NCBI GenBank assembly: GCA_963836015.1 | Contig: CAWIIF010000015.1 | Coordinates: 124,001-188,000, forward strand | DNA: 64,000 bases | From: CAWCDJ01 sp963836015 | GTDB taxonomy: Bacteria; Acidobacteriota; Terriglobia; Bryobacterales; Bryobacteraceae | Reading direction: 5' to 3' | Shown here: positions 9,601-17,504 of the stretch, one piece after another | Layout of the letters: every line of letters starts with the position of its first letter | Position numbering within the stretch: position 1 is the first letter of the stretch | The notes under the pieces: model-generated | The model's input: the letters and a program-made list of their open reading frames with translations, nothing else | Database searches by the model: none | Told to the model about the DNA's origin: nothing | Program-made: the position numbers and the translations under genes

Positions 9601-10640
9601 GGGCTAGACCCGAACGGGATCGTGATCGGACCCGTGTTGCAGAACTGGGTGCCGCCCGGGTTGGTGGTGTGGTTCTTCAGCCACTCGCTGACGGTTCCCG
9701 TGCTGGACCCCCAACTGCTGGCCGCCGAGAAATCCGCCGTCATCGTGTGAAACCCTTCGGTGGCGCCGCTGAAGGCCACTACGCAGGTCTGTACTCCGTT
9801 CGAAAACGCCTGGCTTCCGGCGCCGCACGAGATGGTGTTCCCATTGTCCTTGAACACCACCGACCCGGTAGTTACTGTCCCATTGCCTGGACTGGTCACC
9901 GTGGCCGTAAGGGTCGTCGTGTTTCCCGTCCCGCCGGTGAACGCGGGGTTCGTCGATGTGGTCAGCGAGGTTTGGGTCGAGTTGAGCGCGGCCGTGGTGA
10001 TGGTCAGCGCGTAGGAGCTGAAGGTGATGTTATCCGTGGTGAAGCCGGAGGTGTTGATAATGTACAGGTTCCAGGTTCCGGCCGCGGCAGCGCCCCCGAA
10101 AGTTCCATTCAATGTGGCGCTCCCGTTGGCTGCCGGAACGTGCGCCGCCGCTCCCGGACCCGGACTCGGATAGCTGCCGGCAGGGCCGAACGACCCGGGC
10201 TTGTACACCGGGCTGAAGCTGCCCCACTCCTGGCTTTGGTTCGGCATGGTCGCGGTGCCGTTATCCGCGATTTGGAGCGTCACGTTAGTGGCGGAGCCGG
10301 CGCCATCCGTAGGTCCCCGGAGGATCTCGAAATTCGTGCCCCCGCTCTTTTCGAGTAACAGCCCTAAGCCGCTCGTGGAAGCGCCGGCATTACCGTCGAA
10401 GCTGAATCCGTTCAAGGTAACTTCAATGCACGTGATCGTGCCGGTAAAAGTGGACGGAATAGTGACGGATAAGGGGTACGGTACGCCTTTGGTTACGGCG
10501 CCGCTGACATACGGGGCGGACCCGCCCCCGGTGCTGGTGAATGTCTGTGTGTTCCCGCCGGTGCACTGGCCGTAAGCCGCCCCGGCGCACGCGAGCAGCC
10601 ACACTCCTCCCAACAGCCCATAACTGCGAAAGCGGATCAT
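6615..10640 (-). CDS. Large secreted repeat protein (P-domain-like, Ig-like, DUF11 and InlB B-repeat-like modules)
   Basis: This 1341-aa protein starts at ATG 10640, preceded by GGAGGGG, and opens with a signal peptide ending near AGAAYGQ. In order I see three modules resembling proprotein-convertase P domains (patterns such as GTWNLYIIN, GDWKLFID and GTWSLYFN), Ig-like stretches between them (TVTFTENG), two DUF11-type repeats that begin almost identically (SGNFRQGD.GDTYT), a B-repeat-like segment (GYSFTNWTGA), and a C-terminal Ig-like segment. These are extracellular adhesion or matrix modules. There is no PEP-CTERM tail, sortase signal or catalytic domain. Role at the cell surface is inferred. 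Confidence 0.75.
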   Translation of the reverse strand: MIRFRSYGLLGGVWLLACAGAAYGQCTGGNTQTFTSTGGGSAPYVSGAVTKGVPYPLSVTIPSTFTGTITCIEVTLNGFSFDGNAGASTSGLGLLLEKSGGTNFEILRGPTDGAGSATNVTLQIADNGTATMPNQSQEWGSFSPVYKPGSFGPAGSYPSPGPGAAAHVPAANGSATLNGTFGGAAAAGTWNLYIINTSGFTTDNITFSSYALTITTAALNSTQTSLTTSTNPAFTGGTGNTTTLTATVTSPGNGTVTTGSVVFKDNGNTISCGAGSQAFSNGVQTCVVAFSGATEGFHTMTADFSAASSWGSSTGTVSEWLKNHTTNPGGTQFCNTGPITIPFGSSPSPYPSIVTVSGVPNSVSTLTLTLNTLHQLGNFAVGSLKMLLASPDGAHALEFLNTTGASNGTWTSTVTISDSASGLAPASSAFPATVSYVPTSLGTDHTYPTPPSPAPAPPASFHIGQTAGTGTMLNSFSGATSNGDWKLFIDAAAGHTASSVDGGWCINITPNSGIPTVTWVTSSTNPARTGQPVTLTATVRNGNDNSLIQNGTVTFTENGAAPAGNAANTITLVNGVAAYTTSGLAEGDHVITATYNDVTNTNSLSFGTITQRLDSASTFTNLNSNPITVCNPGTIAVPGGTFPNNIGPANVNPSNLFVTGVPGTTQSVAVTLKQYNLFDTTNLASLLVGPGAANANTLDFFSGAGGSPQVGPFDLTFADSAGTLVPTGNGNPASGGPFKPTSYNSGDTFFASPFYTLPAGPYQYAGPAGSFTLNGLYGGGNKDPNGTWSLYFNLNLHAQPGTINGWCLQLTQNAPDVSVVKSHSGNFRQGDIGDTYTVAVSNAGPGKTGGTLTLTDTLPAALTATAMSGTGWDCTGNTFPAAGPTTLTCTSTSQIAAGSGYPAVTLTVNVANNAPASVTNTASIAGSLDNTPANNTSSDGTTIIQTPDLKITKTHSGNFRQGDTGDTYTITVSNKAGAAVGPTSGTVTVTENLPSSLTNPHLSGTNWACNDTLLTCTRTDALAAGGSYEPITLTVDVSPTAPASVTNQVTVSGGGELSINTGDNTASDPTTIVAGSVQVTVSATPAGASFTADGTTYTSAQTLTWTLGTSHTLSTTSPQAGATGVRYVFNNWSDAGAISHNVTASAGTTSYTTAFDTQYQLTTAASPAAGGTVLPASGFFAAGAVVPISATANAGYSFTNWTGAVASPSSASTTVTMTGPQTVTANFTAGAVTMSAGIAGKAGPQNARVWTIRFTNNGPGAATGVEMSNFGLTQVAGAACTPVVGTLPGPIASIGPGASATTNVTIDFTGCAAANRFTVTMPFTANGGGFHGTMTLYNQFQ

Positions 10641-10788
10641 TACCCCTCCAGCAACACTCTTTCCGGATACCCTGAAGTCGAACCGCAAACCGGCGTTACC
10701 GCCGTCGCCCGGTCGCCTGCCAGCGTCAGATAAGGCTATCACAGCAGGCCTGAGAAAAGACAGGCAATTTAGAGCTATCCAAAGGAAA

Positions 10789-10810
10789 CGGGTACTAATT
10801 CAAATACCCG
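10789..10810. promoter_or_regulatory. Inverted repeat in the divergent intergenic region
   Basis: CGGGTA (10789-10794) and TACCCG (10805-10810) form a 6-bp dyad with a 10-nt AT-rich centre. It lies between the repeat-protein gene (-) and the tail-collar genes (+), in a 285-bp intergenic stretch that is clearly richer in A+T than its surroundings. It could be an operator or a hairpin. Nothing else is recognised there apart from the ribosome binding sites on each side. Confidence 0.3.
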
Positions 10811-10925
10811 GTATGCGCGCACCTCTTGTATCTGGTGCTCAAAATATTGAAATCGGGCGTTGTAATTGGCCGCTATTCGGTGGTAATTATAAACGAACGC
10901 AACTTCACACTCTGGAGGAATTCGA

Positions 10926-11426
10926 ATGAACCCTTATGTGGGCCAACTCTTGTGCGTGGGCTTCAATTTCGCGCCGCAAGGGTGGGCCATGTGCGACGGC
11001 CGTCTCCTTCCCATCGCCGAAAATGAAACCCTCTTCAACCTCATCGGGACCACGTACGGAGGCGACGGGCAGAGTACTTTCGGCCTTCCCGATCTGCGCG
11101 GCCGCATCCCTCTCCATATGGGCGGGAACTATGTGATCGGCTTGCCCGGCGGGGTCGAGTCGGTCACCCTGAACTCGGCCCAAATGCCATTGCACACGCA
11201 TGCCTGGATGACCTCCGCCGGCGCGGGGACCCTGAACGACCCGACCAACGCGGTACCGGCTTCCGGTCAGTTGATCTATAAGTCCAATCCTACTCCGAAC
11301 AGCGTTTTGAGCCCTTCCGCCTCGACCGCATCCGGGGGAGGCGGTCAGCCGCACGACAACATGCAGCCCTTTCTGGTTCTTAACTGGATCATTTCTCTTT
11401 ACGGTATCTACCCTAGCCAGAGCTAA
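10926..11426 (+). CDS. Phage tail collar domain protein (MdpB/microcystin-dependent type), copy 1
   Basis: The 166-aa product starts with the tail-collar signature: FAPQGWAMCDGRLLPI, then LFNLIGTTYGGDG, FGLPDLRGRIP and a HTHAW histidine pair, ending QPFLVLNWIISLYGIYP. Collar domains come from phage tail fibres, but stand-alone bacterial copies, often annotated as microcystin-dependent protein, occur as tandem sets. The start has a good ribosome site (GGAGG, 8 nt upstream). It is the first of three paralogues in a row. No other phage genes are near, so a remnant prophage is unlikely. Function is unknown. Confidence 0.85.
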   Translation: MNPYVGQLLCVGFNFAPQGWAMCDGRLLPIAENETLFNLIGTTYGGDGQSTFGLPDLRGRIPLHMGGNYVIGLPGGVESVTLNSAQMPLHTHAWMTSAGAGTLNDPTNAVPASGQLIYKSNPTPNSVLSPSASTASGGGGQPHDNMQPFLVLNWIISLYGIYPSQS

Positions 11427-11464
11427 CCCGGTCAAAACAGACTGTCATCAAGGAGAAACACGGA

Positions 11465-11971
11465 ATGTCGGAACCGTTCATTGGACAACTCATGCTCTTT
11501 GCCTTCAACTATGCCCCGAAAGGCTGGGCGATGTGCAACGGCCAGTTACTGCCGATCAACCAGAATCAGGCGCTCTTCTCCCTCCTGGGTACTACTTATG
11601 GAGGAGATGGCCGCGTCACTTTCGGCTTGCCTAACCTGATGGGACGCACGCCCTTAATGGCTGGCGAGGGAATCGTGCTGGGCCAGGTGGGCGGCGAGGA
11701 GGCTCACACTCTGACCGCTGCCGAAGTGCCTACCCATAGTCACATCGTGAACGCCACCACGAATCCCCCGGACCAGGGTGTGGCCGCGAATCATCTGCTC
11801 GCCAAAACCGCCGGCAACCAGACCCTCTACGGTCCGGCGAACAATCTCTCCCCATTTGCCCAGAGTACGGTGGGAAATGCCGGCTCCAGCCAGCCCCACG
11901 AAAATCGCCAGCCGTACCTCGTCATGAATTGGTGCATTGCCTTGCAGGGAATCTTCCCATCTCGGAATTAG
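11465..11971 (+). CDS. Phage tail collar domain protein, copy 2
   Basis: This 168-aa paralogue of the preceding gene has the same layout: YAPKGWAMCNGQLLPI, LFSLLGTTYGGDG, FGLPNLMGRTP, EVPTHSHIV and a terminal MNWCIALQGIFPS. It starts 38 nt after copy 1, with AAGGAG nine bases before ATG. The middle loop between the histidine motif and the C-terminal NW motif differs most from its neighbours, as expected if the variable part faces a ligand. Cotranscription with copies 1 and 3 is likely from the short gaps. Confidence 0.85.
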   Translation: MSEPFIGQLMLFAFNYAPKGWAMCNGQLLPINQNQALFSLLGTTYGGDGRVTFGLPNLMGRTPLMAGEGIVLGQVGGEEAHTLTAAEVPTHSHIVNATTNPPDQGVAANHLLAKTAGNQTLYGPANNLSPFAQSTVGNAGSSQPHENRQPYLVMNWCIALQGIFPSRN

Positions 11972-11987
11972 GAAAGGATTATTCGAA

Positions 11988-12509
11988 ATGGCTACCACAT
12001 TTGTCGGAGCATTGATGCTCGTGCCCTATAATTTCGCGCCCACCGGGTACGCTCTGTGCCAGGGTCAGTTGCTGCCGATTTCCCAAAATACGGCATTATT
12101 CTCGCTGCTCGGCACTTACTATGGCGGCGACGGCAAGAGCACGTTCGCGCTTCCGAATCTCTCCGGCTCCGTCGCGGTCGGGCAGGGCCAGGGCCCCGGC
12201 CTCACCCTGCGGGAAATCGGAGAAACCGGCGGCGAGCCGACGGTCACCCTCATCACAGCGGAGGTTCCACCCCACTCGCATCAGCTCCTCGCCGCGAAGG
12301 TGGCCGCCGACGTCAACACTCCCGGCGGCAATGCGCTGGCGACCAACACCGGCACGCAGTTCTACAGCGATCAAACGTCGAACCTGGCGGGCATGAGCCA
12401 GTCCAGTCTCACTCCCTCCGGCGGCGGTCAACCGCACAACAACATGATGCCTTTTCAGGCGCTGAACTGGATCATTGCGCTGCAGGGCGTCTTTCCGCCC
12501 AGAAGCTGA
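11988..12509 (+). CDS. Phage tail collar domain protein, copy 3
   Basis: The 173-aa third paralogue begins MATTFVGALMLVPYNFAPTGYALC and keeps the GGDG, FALPNL, PHSH and NWIIALQG motifs. ATG at 11988 was chosen because AGGAAAGG lies just upstream and the product then aligns with copies 1 and 2; the frame stays open further upstream but that part overlaps copy 2. It ends 42 nt before the convergent GNAT gene, with a GC-rich hairpin between. Confidence 0.85.
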   Translation: MATTFVGALMLVPYNFAPTGYALCQGQLLPISQNTALFSLLGTYYGGDGKSTFALPNLSGSVAVGQGQGPGLTLREIGETGGEPTVTLITAEVPPHSHQLLAAKVAADVNTPGGNALATNTGTQFYSDQTSNLAGMSQSSLTPSGGGQPHNNMMPFQALNWIIALQGVFPPRS

Positions 12510-12518
12510 GATCCGTCA

Positions 12519-12543
12519 GGGGCGGCGCTTTCCGGCCCGCCCC
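12519..12543. terminator. GC-rich hairpin between convergent genes
   Basis: GGGGCGG (12519-12525) can pair with CCGCCCC (12537-12543) across an 11-nt loop. It separates the tail-collar operon (+) from the GNAT gene (-). There is no T-tract, so it is at best a weak or Rho-assisted terminator. Confidence 0.35.
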
Positions 12544-12551
12544 GCCCCGCC

Positions 12552-13010
12552 TTACCGCTCCAGCAGGTGCCGCACTTCGTCTCCGCCCACCCGGCGGAAT
12601 CCCAGCCGCTCGTAGAGTCTCGCCGCGCGATTGGCCGCGTTCACATGCAGCCGCACCGGCAGTCCGCGCTCCCCGGCCTCCCGCAGCAGCTCCCGGATCG
12701 CCTCAGTCCCGATTCCCTTCGAACGGTGCTCCGGCACGACGGCAATCTCCAGCAGCCAGATCGCGCCCTCCGGCCGGTCCATCGCCATCCATCCGGCCGC
12801 CTCGCCGCCCGCCAGCAGGATTCGCTCTTCGACGTTCTGATAGTTGCCGCGGATGCTCGAGATCCGTCCGCGGTATTGCATCTCGAGCAGCGGCGCGCGC
12901 ATGGCTTCGGGCCAGAGCCAGGCCTGCAGTTCCTCGGTCGTCATCGCGAGGATCAGGTTCTTCACGAACGGCTCGTCTTCCGGAGTCAGCGGGCGATGCG
13001 CCGGTCCCAC
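12552..13010 (-). CDS. GNAT-family N-acetyltransferase
   Basis: The 152-aa product has the GNAT fold signatures: an acceptor-side strand (AIWLLEIAVVPEHR) followed by the acetyl-CoA pyrophosphate loop RSKGIGTEAIREL, then LHVNAANRAARLYERLGFRRVG near the C-terminus. The enzyme transfers an acetyl group from acetyl-CoA to an amine; the substrate cannot be deduced. Translation appears to begin at GTG 13010, three bases after the stop of the upstream DUF4062-like gene, so the two are probably one transcript. Confidence 0.85.
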   Translation of the reverse strand: MGPAHRPLTPEDEPFVKNLILAMTTEELQAWLWPEAMRAPLLEMQYRGRISSIRGNYQNVEERILLAGGEAAGWMAMDRPEGAIWLLEIAVVPEHRSKGIGTEAIRELLREAGERGLPVRLHVNAANRAARLYERLGFRRVGGDEVRHLLER

Positions 13011-13013
13011 GGC

Positions 13014-13529
13014 TCACGCACCCGCGGCCGCCGCCGGAGCCACCGTCTCCAGCCACCCGGCGAAGAACGCCCACAATCTCTCGCGATATTCCTCGCGGTT
13101 CGAGAAAGACGCGTATCGCGGGCCCTTGCCCTCGGACAGCTCGCGGCGAAACTCCGCCACGGCCGGCTCCGGCGGGCGTCCGTCGGTCCGATCCTGGAAC
13201 AGCACTGCTACCTCCGCCATCGGCAGATTCGGATCGGCGGCGCATTCCATCGCCAGCCGGTAGTCCCGCTCGAAGTTTTTCTCGTACCGCCCCCAGGTGT
13301 CGTCCAGAACCTGTATGTAATAGCGGCAAGCGCGAATATTGTCGTCCACTGCTTTCTGGTAGGGGCGTTTGTCGAACATCGTGGGCACGATCGACACCGC
13401 CACCAGCAGCACATTGCGCGCCATCGCGACCTCTCCGTTGAACTCGCCGATCACCTCATAAAACTGCTCGCGCTGCTCTTCCGTGTCGCCCGGCGTCGCA
13501 CAGAAAACCCGATGCATCTCGTAAGACAT
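13014..13529 (-). CDS. DUF4062-like protein
   Basis: I place the start at ATG 13529, giving 171 aa; an upstream extension would run into the aro leader. The product opens MHRVFCATPGDTEEQREQF and continues with a conserved-looking stretch ending YYIQVLDDTWGRYEKNFERDY. That pattern resembles the DUF4062 domain, a Rossmann-like, TIR-related module usually found at the N-terminus of larger NACHT or signalling proteins. Here it stands almost alone, with only about 60 extra residues. Function is unknown. It may be cotranscribed with the GNAT gene. The family match is from pattern memory only. Confidence 0.45.
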   Translation of the reverse strand: MSYEMHRVFCATPGDTEEQREQFYEVIGEFNGEVAMARNVLLVAVSIVPTMFDKRPYQKAVDDNIRACRYYIQVLDDTWGRYEKNFERDYRLAMECAADPNLPMAEVAVLFQDRTDGRPPEPAVAEFRRELSEGKGPRYASFSNREEYRERLWAFFAGWLETVAPAAAAGA

Positions 13530-13622
13530 AAAGGACCTAGCCAACTTACCACAGCTTCCCCGTCGTCCAGATACACCGACCGCCAGTGGTGCTATCAAGT
13601 ATGTAAAAACAATGTGGTTAGC

Positions 13623-13651
13623 TTGCAAACTGGAGCGCGGCAGTGTATAGT
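13623..13651 (+). promoter_or_regulatory. Sigma-70-like promoter of the aro leader
   Basis: TTGCAA (13623-13628) and TATAGT (13646-13651) are separated by exactly 17 bp. The expected transcription start, about 7 nt after the -10, falls at 13655-13661, essentially at the ATG of the leader peptide. The leader would therefore be translated from a leaderless or nearly leaderless mRNA. Confidence 0.65.
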
Positions 13652-13660
13652 GGGACTTCG

Positions 13661-13723
13661 ATGTCGTTCCGTCCTGCCAGCTCGTTTAGCTGCCGGTTCT
13701 GGTGCTTCGGCCAGATCCGGTAG
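13661..13723 (+). CDS. Aromatic-rich leader peptide (20 aa) of the DAHP synthase attenuator
   Basis: A 20-codon reading frame begins at ATG 13661 and ends at TAG 13721-13723. Four residues are Phe (positions 3, 9, 13, 16) and one is Trp (14), with the cluster FWCF at codons 13-16. Five aromatics in 20 codons is far above background and resembles the leader peptides of ribosome-mediated attenuators. Its stop codon abuts the 5' arm of a predicted antiterminator, and an intrinsic terminator follows before the DAHP synthase gene. I infer that ribosome stalling during Phe shortage relieves termination. Too short for routine gene finding. Confidence 0.65.
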   Translation: MSFRPASSFSCRFWCFGQIR

Positions 13724-13795
13724 AGTGGCGTTGGCGGAAACGGTATTTCGAGTTTTTGGAACCAGCCCACTCGCAAGGGTGGGTTTTTCGTTTTT
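13693..13795 (+). promoter_or_regulatory. Transcription attenuator upstream of the DAHP synthase gene
   Basis: Three RNA structures can be read. A pause hairpin pairs 13693-13703 with 13710-13720 (one T-T mismatch). An antiterminator pairs GAGTGG (13723-13728) with CCACTC (13767-13772) and GTTGG (13730-13734) with CCAGC (13762-13766), giving 11 pairs with one bulged C. The terminator is CCCACTC (13766-13772), loop GCAA, GGGTGGG (13777-13783), followed by TTTTTCGTTTTT. Antiterminator and terminator share 13766-13772, so they exclude each other. A ribosome at the leader stop would cover the antiterminator arm, while one stalled at Phe codons 13-16 would leave it free. The gene's ribosome site GGGAGGGAG follows directly. 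Confidence 0.7.
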
Positions 13796-13809
13796 GGGAG
13801 GGAGTTTCC

Positions 13810-14853
13810 ATGATTATCTCTATGCGGCCGCACGCGACGCGGCAAGAAATCGACCACGTCTGCGAGCGTATCCGTGAATTCGGCTATAAGGTCCACTCCA
13901 TCGAAGGCGAGGAGCGAGTGGTGATCGGTGTGGTGGGCGTCGGCGATGTGACCGCCTGCCTCGAATCGCTCGAGGCCACGCCCGGCGTCGAACGCGCCAT
14001 GCGCATCTCCGCCCCCTACAAGTTTGTCAGCCGCGAGTTCAAAAAAGAGCGATCCGTCATCAAGCTGAACGGCATCGCCATCGGCGGCGACGAATTCGTG
14101 GTCATGGCCGGCCCGTGCTCGGTCGAAAGCGAGGCGCAGATCATGCAGACGGCCGAGGCCGTGGCCGCCGCCGGAGCCCGCGTCCTGCGAGGCGGCGCCT
14201 TCAAGCCGCGTACTTCGCCATATGATTTCCAGGGCCTCGAGCTCGAGGGCCTCAAGCTGCTGCGCAAGGCCAAGGAAGCCACCGGCCTCGCCATCATCAC
14301 CGAGATCATGAGCGACCGCGATGTCGAGATGGTGGCGGAGTACACCGACTGCATGCAGGTGGGGGCGCGCAACATGCAGAATTTCGCGCTGCTGAAATCC
14401 CTCGGTGCCTGCGGCCGCCCGGTGCTGCTCAAGCGCGGTATGAGCTCCACTATCAAGGAACTTCTCATGTCCGCCGAATACGTCGTGGCGCACGGCAACC
14501 CCAACGTGATCCTGTGCGAGCGCGGCATCCGCACCTTCGAGACCGCCACCCGCAACACCTGCGACATTGCCGCGGTCCCCGTGCTCAACGAGCTGACGCA
14601 CCTGCCGGTGATCCTCGACCCGAGCCACGCCACCGGGAAGCGCAGCCTCGTGCCGGCCGTATCGCGCGCCGGAGTCGCCATCGGCGCCGACGGCCTGATC
14701 CTCGAAGTGCACCCGTGTCCCGAGAAAGCCGTCAGCGACGGCGCGCAGTCCCTCACCATCGAGGGCTTCCGCGACCTGATGCGCAGCCTCGAGCCCTACA
14801 TCCGCCTCTGGAAGGAAGCGCGCGCCCCCGAGCCTCAACCGGCCGTTGTGTGA
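13810..14853 (+). CDS. aroF: 3-deoxy-7-phosphoheptulonate (DAHP) synthase, N-terminal regulatory domain type
   Basis: The enzyme condenses phosphoenolpyruvate and erythrose 4-phosphate, the first step of aromatic amino-acid synthesis. The 347-aa product has an N-terminal ferredoxin-like regulatory domain (about 1-70), as in Thermotoga-type enzymes that are feedback-inhibited by Tyr/Phe. The barrel follows, with AGPCSVES, GAFKPRTSPYDFQG, QVGARNMQNF, KRGMSST and DPSHATGKR. ATG 13810 has the ribosome site GGGAGGGAG; the frame is open upstream but that segment is the attenuator. Expression is probably controlled by the attenuator at 13693-13795. Confidence 0.93.
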   Translation: MIISMRPHATRQEIDHVCERIREFGYKVHSIEGEERVVIGVVGVGDVTACLESLEATPGVERAMRISAPYKFVSREFKKERSVIKLNGIAIGGDEFVVMAGPCSVESEAQIMQTAEAVAAAGARVLRGGAFKPRTSPYDFQGLELEGLKLLRKAKEATGLAIITEIMSDRDVEMVAEYTDCMQVGARNMQNFALLKSLGACGRPVLLKRGMSSTIKELLMSAEYVVAHGNPNVILCERGIRTFETATRNTCDIAAVPVLNELTHLPVILDPSHATGKRSLVPAVSRAGVAIGADGLILEVHPCPEKAVSDGAQSLTIEGFRDLMRSLEPYIRLWKEARAPEPQPAVV

Positions 14854-14863
14854 TACTTCAGTC

Positions 14864-15778
14864 GTGAGCTCTCGTAAACGCGCACTGATCGCGCTCGCGC
14901 TGGTTTGTGCCGGTGCCGCTGCCGGCGGAGTCTGGTGGTACCGGACCCGCCCCATCGGCCTCTCCGCCCAATACCTGCGCCTGCCCACGCGCGATGCGGT
15001 CATCCTGTTTGTGAATTTCGACCAGTTGCGGCGGGCGGGATTGCTGCAGCTTCTGACCGGCTCCAATGTCTCTCAGGATCCCGAGTACCGGCGCTTCGTC
15101 GGCGCCACCTCCTTCGACTATGCCCGCGACCTCGACACCGCCATGGTGTCCTTCGCTCCCAGCGGCAGGTATCTTCTGCTCAGCGGCCGTTTCAACTGGA
15201 ATAACTTGAGCTCCTACGCCATCTCCCACCAGGGCGATTGCCAGGGCTCGGTTTGCCGCATGGTGGGCAGCACCCCGGAACGCCGCATCTCCTATTCGCC
15301 CCTGCGATCCAACACCCTAGCGCTGGCCGTGAGCACCGACGACATGGCCGTCCAGCGCCTGGAGCGGGCCGGGGATGGGTCGGCGCCCGAGCTGCCCGGC
15401 GCGCCCGTGTGGCTGAGGATTCCCGGCTCGGTTCTCAAATCGACGGACGATCTGCCCAGCGGCACCCGCATGTTCGCCCACAGCATGGAGCAGGCCGAGA
15501 GCGTCACCCTGACGCTTTCCCAGGACGGCAACCGGCTGGCAGCGCGCCTGGACGTCGTCTGCCCCAACGAGAAGGACGCCGCCTCGATCGCGTCCGACCT
15601 GGGGCGCGTCACCGCGTTTTTGAAAGATCTGATCGAGCGCGAACACCAGTCGCCCAACGCCACCGACCTGAGCGGAGTGCTGACCTCTGGTTCGTTTCGC
15701 AGCGAAGGCCGCCGTGTCTACGGCTACTGGCCGATCGAGCGCCAGTTCGTCGTCAACATGCTCTCCGGCGTGGGGTAG
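14864..15778 (+). CDS. Membrane-anchored or exported protein of unknown function
   Basis: About 304 aa. After a short basic stretch (SSRKR) there is one hydrophobic segment (ALIALALVCAGAAAGGVWW), then a soluble region likely outside the cytoplasm. I recognise no domain; segments such as LPTRDAVILFVNFDQLRRAGLL and the reference to a residual sum of about 280 residues resemble uncharacterised acidobacterial proteins only in general character. It begins 10 nt after the DAHP synthase stop. GTG 14864 is my preferred start; TTG 14846 in the same frame is an alternative. No clear ribosome site is seen. It may be read through from aroF. Confidence 0.55.
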   Translation: MSSRKRALIALALVCAGAAAGGVWWYRTRPIGLSAQYLRLPTRDAVILFVNFDQLRRAGLLQLLTGSNVSQDPEYRRFVGATSFDYARDLDTAMVSFAPSGRYLLLSGRFNWNNLSSYAISHQGDCQGSVCRMVGSTPERRISYSPLRSNTLALAVSTDDMAVQRLERAGDGSAPELPGAPVWLRIPGSVLKSTDDLPSGTRMFAHSMEQAESVTLTLSQDGNRLAARLDVVCPNEKDAASIASDLGRVTAFLKDLIEREHQSPNATDLSGVLTSGSFRSEGRRVYGYWPIERQFVVNMLSGVG

Positions 15779-15796
15779 GCCTCCTGGCCTGCCCAA

Positions 15797-15811
15797 CGCG
15801 CCGAAGGCGCG
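15797..15811. terminator. Short hairpin between convergent genes
   Basis: CGCGCC, loop GAA, GGCGCG forms a perfect 6-bp stem between the end of the membrane-anchored protein gene (+) and the end of the GGT gene (-). No T-tract follows, so its terminator role is uncertain. Confidence 0.35.
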
Positions 15812-15827
15812 CAGCCTTCTCTCCACT

Positions 15828-17502
<1,675 letters not shown>

Positions 17503-17504
<2 letters not shown>

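Noticed and set aside
6615..10640. CRISPR-like or tandem DNA repeats inside the large secreted protein
   Set aside because: The similarity is between protein modules such as SGNFRQGD; the DNA is diverged and there are no regular spacers.
10926..12509. Prophage remnant suggested by the tail-collar domains
   Set aside because: No capsid, terminase, integrase or attachment site is nearby; stand-alone collar-domain trios are known in bacterial chromosomes.
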